From an uncultured Chlorobiaceae bacterium (GTDB taxonomy: Bacteria > Bacteroidota > Chlorobiia > Chlorobiales > Chlorobiaceae): 64,000 nucleotides of DNA. Below the pieces are notes generated by a model, which saw only the letters and a program-made list of their open reading frames with translations, was not told the DNA's origin and made no database searches. The position numbers and the translations under genes were made by a program. Below, piece by piece: positions 60,698 to 64,000 of this stretch. The stretch is taken from NCBI GenBank assembly GCA_903866255.1, contig CAIPMW010000076.1, forward strand, positions 1 through 64,000, given 5' to 3'. How positions within the stretch are numbered: position 1 is the stretch's first letter; each line of letters starts with the position of its first letter.

Positions 60698-61609
60698 TTA
60701 AAGCCCCAAATACCTTTTTGAAAGTTCTACAGTCCAGTCAGCTTTACAAACCTGTCTTAATGTGTCAACAAATGTTTCTAAATGCCTTGGATAAAAATTA
60801 TTGAACTCTTCATTGTCTGTTTTGAGTTGCTGAACATAACTATCAACAGCGTCTTGGCACTCTTGATTTTTTGATGGAAACAGAAAAACAAAAAAGCCTT
60901 CGTCATAATCTTTAAGTGTCGCAATAGAAAGTAAATGATCTCTCCAAATTTGTTGAAGAGGAACGCGTTTTAAAACGTCTATTGATGAAGTTTGAAATAG
61001 TTTACTTTTTGCAGCAAGTTTTAAATATGCGTCTTTATGTTTTTGAAAAATCGCTTCTGTTTTTACTTTGTCGTCTTTTAATGTTTCTGCGTATTTTACC
61101 TCAATGCCGATAAAGCCTTTGTTGTTGTCAAGGTTTAAGTATTCGATGAAAACATCAAAAGCAGAATGGTCACCAGTGTAATCAATGTGTCCTCTTGCTG
61201 GTGAATGTTCAAATTTTACAGATGTTACTTCGCTAACTCTTCTCGGAAAAAGCCTTTTGAAATATTTGGTCGCCAACTTAAAATCGTAATGAAGTTCTCC
61301 AAAAAGTTTGAAACAAAGAGGTTGAGAGGATAGAAGGTTGTCCCAAATACGAGGTTCGCTAATTAATTTGCCCTCAACTTTTGCTTTGTAAACTTCGTAC
61401 TGAACAAGTGTTTTTATTTTGTCTGTCAAATAGTTTGCTTTACTTGTCGTTGCAAATTCTGTCTGCAAATAATTTCCTCGTTCACCAATTGGAAATTTTT
61501 TTGACTGCCTCCATTGGCTTTGTAACAATCGTCCAAAGGCAGCAAAGTCTGTGTCTGGTTTGTAATAAGCGTTAAATTTTTCTGCTTCGATTTTTGTTGG
61601 CCGTGTCAT
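60698..61609 (-). CDS. PGN_0703-like putative restriction endonuclease
   Basis: DYTGDHSAFDVFIEYLNLDNNKGFIGIEVKYAETL (PD-(D/E)XK-like ExK). Confidence 0.75.
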   Translation of the reverse strand: MTRPTKIEAEKFNAYYKPDTDFAAFGRLLQSQWRQSKKFPIGERGNYLQTEFATTSKANYLTDKIKTLVQYEVYKAKVEGKLISEPRIWDNLLSSQPLCFKLFGELHYDFKLATKYFKRLFPRRVSEVTSVKFEHSPARGHIDYTGDHSAFDVFIEYLNLDNNKGFIGIEVKYAETLKDDKVKTEAIFQKHKDAYLKLAAKSKLFQTSSIDVLKRVPLQQIWRDHLLSIATLKDYDEGFFVFLFPSKNQECQDAVDSYVQQLKTDNEEFNNFYPRHLETFVDTLRQVCKADWTVELSKRYLGL

Positions 61610-61761
61610 AATAAGTAGGATACGTGAAGGTTGCAGATTTGCGATGGATGGGTTTTAAGCTCAAATGTCCATTCGGAGAAATGAACTTATAGCATCAACA
61701 AAAAAGGCTGCGGAGTGCGCCCCCCCTATTGCAAATATGCTTTTATGCCCAATGGTTCTTT

Positions 61762-62100
61762 TCATTCAGTCGGTATATAGTAGTCCTTGCAATACTTTTC
61801 TACTTCACTATCGTTTGCAAAGTAGCGGTCACAAAATTGGTCAAGTTCCGTTTCTGTTGATTCATAATAGCGGTCTTCTGCAGTCATAAGTTTTTCCGTC
61901 TGCTCAATAAATTTTTCAAAGTCTTTATTCATTTTGCAAAGTTTGTCAATTGTCTTGAAGTCCAAATTGCGAAAAATTGCAGGGAATAATATTTTACTTT
62001 GATATGGGTTTGCATTAAGTTCAATTATACCAATTCCAAAGGATTGATTTAGTCGTTCCATTTCTTCCGTCAAACTGTCGCTGAACCGCTTGCGCTGCAC
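61762..62100 (-). pseudogene. C-terminal fragment of unknown protein, 5' end lost at repeat
   Basis: AT-rich ORF whose upstream end falls just before a palindromic repeat. Confidence 0.4.
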
Positions 62101-62150
62101 AGCTCCCCGGAGGGATAACCAGGCCGGTATCCGTTGTCATCCTTTTGTTA

Positions 62151-62175
62151 TGCCGAGCTGGAGCTCGGCGCTCCC
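62151..62175 (-). repeat. Palindromic (REP-like) element, inverted relative to 58888
   Basis: tgccgagctggagctcggcgctccc. Confidence 0.75.
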
Positions 62176-62209
62176 AGCTCCGCGTCAGCTATCGCTCTGG
62201 TTCGGAGCA

Positions 62210-63727
62210 TTACAACTTCTCCCACTCAAACTTGCTGACGTTTCTTGGCTTGGGGTCAAAGACAATGCCAATCAGATAGCGTTCGCCTTCATATTTCTCG
62301 TAATACTTCATTGTCCTGATCTGCTCAAGCGGCTCCCCGTCGGTCACCTTGAATTCAAAGAGAAAGGTTCTTCCACCGGCCTTTATGGTCAGGTCAATTC
62401 TGCCCTTGTTGCTCACATCCTCGGCGATGATGTCCACCCCGATACTCGAAAAATAGGCATAGAGCACGCTGGCGTAAAAGCCCTCGTACCTCTCAATGTC
62501 GTTGTTGGTGTAATTGTTATAGGCGATACTGGCAAAAAGGCGCTTGATAACCGGTTCCAGACTTGCAACATCACCACTCTTCATGAGAGCAAGCAGCTCA
62601 CGGCGGATCGGCTCATTTTCCGAAACGCAGGTCACCGATTGCAGAATATAATCGTTAAAACTGGTCTGCACCTCCATATTGGGAAATCCCAACTCATAGC
62701 CAAATCCCATATCCAACGGAATCAGGCGCTTTATGGTCAAGTAGCCCGTCTGAAACAGAAGAGTCTCCAGCCTGAGATTTTCAAGGTCAAAACTGTTGAT
62801 CAGAGACTCATTAACTTGTAATCCAATAAATTTGGGGATGAAATAGCTGTTCTTTTTGATGAGTTCAATCAGAAATCCGGGCGTTCCGGTCTCAAACCAA
62901 TAGTTTTTGAATGTACGCTGGTTTCTGATAAAGAGCAGAATATCGAAAGGGTTATAGACCTTGTCACCCAAAAAATTATAACCATTGTACCACCGTTTGA
63001 CCTGCTCCATATCCACCCCTTCGAGATAAGGAGTAAAAGAGTTCTCCAGATCAAGCTGGGTGTACCCGCAGACATTGCCATAGTCAGGGTTGAGGCTGAT
63101 GTCTTCGAGATTGTTCAGGCCGCTGAAGAGCGACACTTTGGAGAATTTGCTCACTCCGGTGAGAAACACAAAGCGCAGATACTCGTCGTTATCCTTGATT
63201 TTTGTATAAAAGTCACGCATCCCATCCCGAATGATGAGAGCCTCAGGGATAGTGTCAATATTGTCCAGAATCGGCTTGTCATACTCATCAATCAGAATAA
63301 CCACCTTCTGATGATATTTTTCCCAGGCTTTTTCGATTAATTCCGCGAAGAAGTGTTGTGCCCTGGTTCTGTTTTCACACTCCAGCCCAAGTCGCTTCTC
63401 ATTGGATTTGAGGATGTACTGCAAATCCTCCTCCAGGTCGGCTTTCGAGTGAATCCCGCCACTGAAACTGATCTTGATGACTGGATATGTCACCTCCCAG
63501 TCCCACTGCTCCTCAATCAGCAGACCCCGGAATAGCTCCCGATTTCCTTCAAAAATATTTTTCAGCGTATCAAGAAACAGGCTTTTCCCGAATCGCCGGG
63601 GCCGCGACAGAAAAACATACCGATAGTTCTCAATCAGGCTGCGGGCAATCTCTGTTTTATCGATATAAAGATAATCATCTTCAATTATTGTACTGAGCGT
63701 CTGTATTCCTACCGGCAGCTTTTTCAT
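62210..63727 (-). CDS. AAA-ATPase-like / PD-(D/E)XK (DUF1703) protein
   Basis: MKKLPVGIQTLSTIIEDDYLYIDKTEIARSLIENYRYVFLSRPRRFGKSLFLDTLKNIFEGN; C-term GRIDLTIKAGGRTFLFEFKV. Confidence 0.95.
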   Translation of the reverse strand: MKKLPVGIQTLSTIIEDDYLYIDKTEIARSLIENYRYVFLSRPRRFGKSLFLDTLKNIFEGNRELFRGLLIEEQWDWEVTYPVIKISFSGGIHSKADLEEDLQYILKSNEKRLGLECENRTRAQHFFAELIEKAWEKYHQKVVILIDEYDKPILDNIDTIPEALIIRDGMRDFYTKIKDNDEYLRFVFLTGVSKFSKVSLFSGLNNLEDISLNPDYGNVCGYTQLDLENSFTPYLEGVDMEQVKRWYNGYNFLGDKVYNPFDILLFIRNQRTFKNYWFETGTPGFLIELIKKNSYFIPKFIGLQVNESLINSFDLENLRLETLLFQTGYLTIKRLIPLDMGFGYELGFPNMEVQTSFNDYILQSVTCVSENEPIRRELLALMKSGDVASLEPVIKRLFASIAYNNYTNNDIERYEGFYASVLYAYFSSIGVDIIAEDVSNKGRIDLTIKAGGRTFLFEFKVTDGEPLEQIRTMKYYEKYEGERYLIGIVFDPKPRNVSKFEWEKL

Positions 63728-64000
63728 CGTCAACCTCCATTTAAAACATGATCCCATTAAGCGGTATCGACTCTCCAACGCATCAGCTACAGAGCGTAAC
63801 ACTTTTTTACTACACGCCAAAATATAAAACTTTTTGACAGGAAAACAGAGAGAGGCAGTCACGTAAAACGAACGGTTCTCCCATTGCGCATAAAGGGACA
63901 CACGACGAACCCGCCTCAAGGCAGGTTTGTCGTGTGTGGTGATGATATTTTCAATTGCGGAGCTGTCTTTGGCATCATGAAGCGAGAGGGTATTCACTAA

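Overview
The window looks like a green sulfur bacterium (Chlorobiaceae) chromosome segment. That reading rests on a large Mg-chelatase H-subunit gene (bchH/S/T type) and the style of the surrounding housekeeping genes. There are three zones. (1) 1-36.3 kb is a defence/toxin-antitoxin island, nearly all on the minus strand. It holds an IS630 fragment, BrnTA, PIN/VapC and HigBA-type modules, a DUF4062/HATPase protein, a TIR protein, a RipA-like membrane protein, and an OLD-family ATPase/nuclease. It also holds a type I R-M locus (hsdM, KilA-N, hsdS, with hsdR and a YgjP-like metallopeptidase about 13 kb away), AbiEi with a truncated AbiEii, an AlbA-type protein and Fic. Inside it is a compact four-gene operon: NurA-like nuclease, HerA-like ATPase, GHKL/Hsp90-like ATPase and radical-SAM protein (18.7-24.9 kb). 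(2) 36.3-57.9 kb is a housekeeping block: M24 peptidase, nitroreductase, TPP riboswitch-thiC, tpiA, greA, Do/Deg protease, trpE, lepB, lepA, fmt, def, three tRNA-Ser genes, guaB and the Mg-chelatase H subunit. (3) 57.9-64 kb is a second accessory patch: IS630 remnant, DUF4065 pair, YhcG nuclease, Phd antitoxin with a broken VapC, a PGN_0703-like nuclease and an AAA/PD-(D/E)XK protein. The island is full of duplicated, permuted and truncated gene fragments that surround intact TA modules. The best candidate for an undescribed system is the NurA-HerA-GHKL-radical SAM operon. All family calls come from reading motifs by eye; no database search was run.
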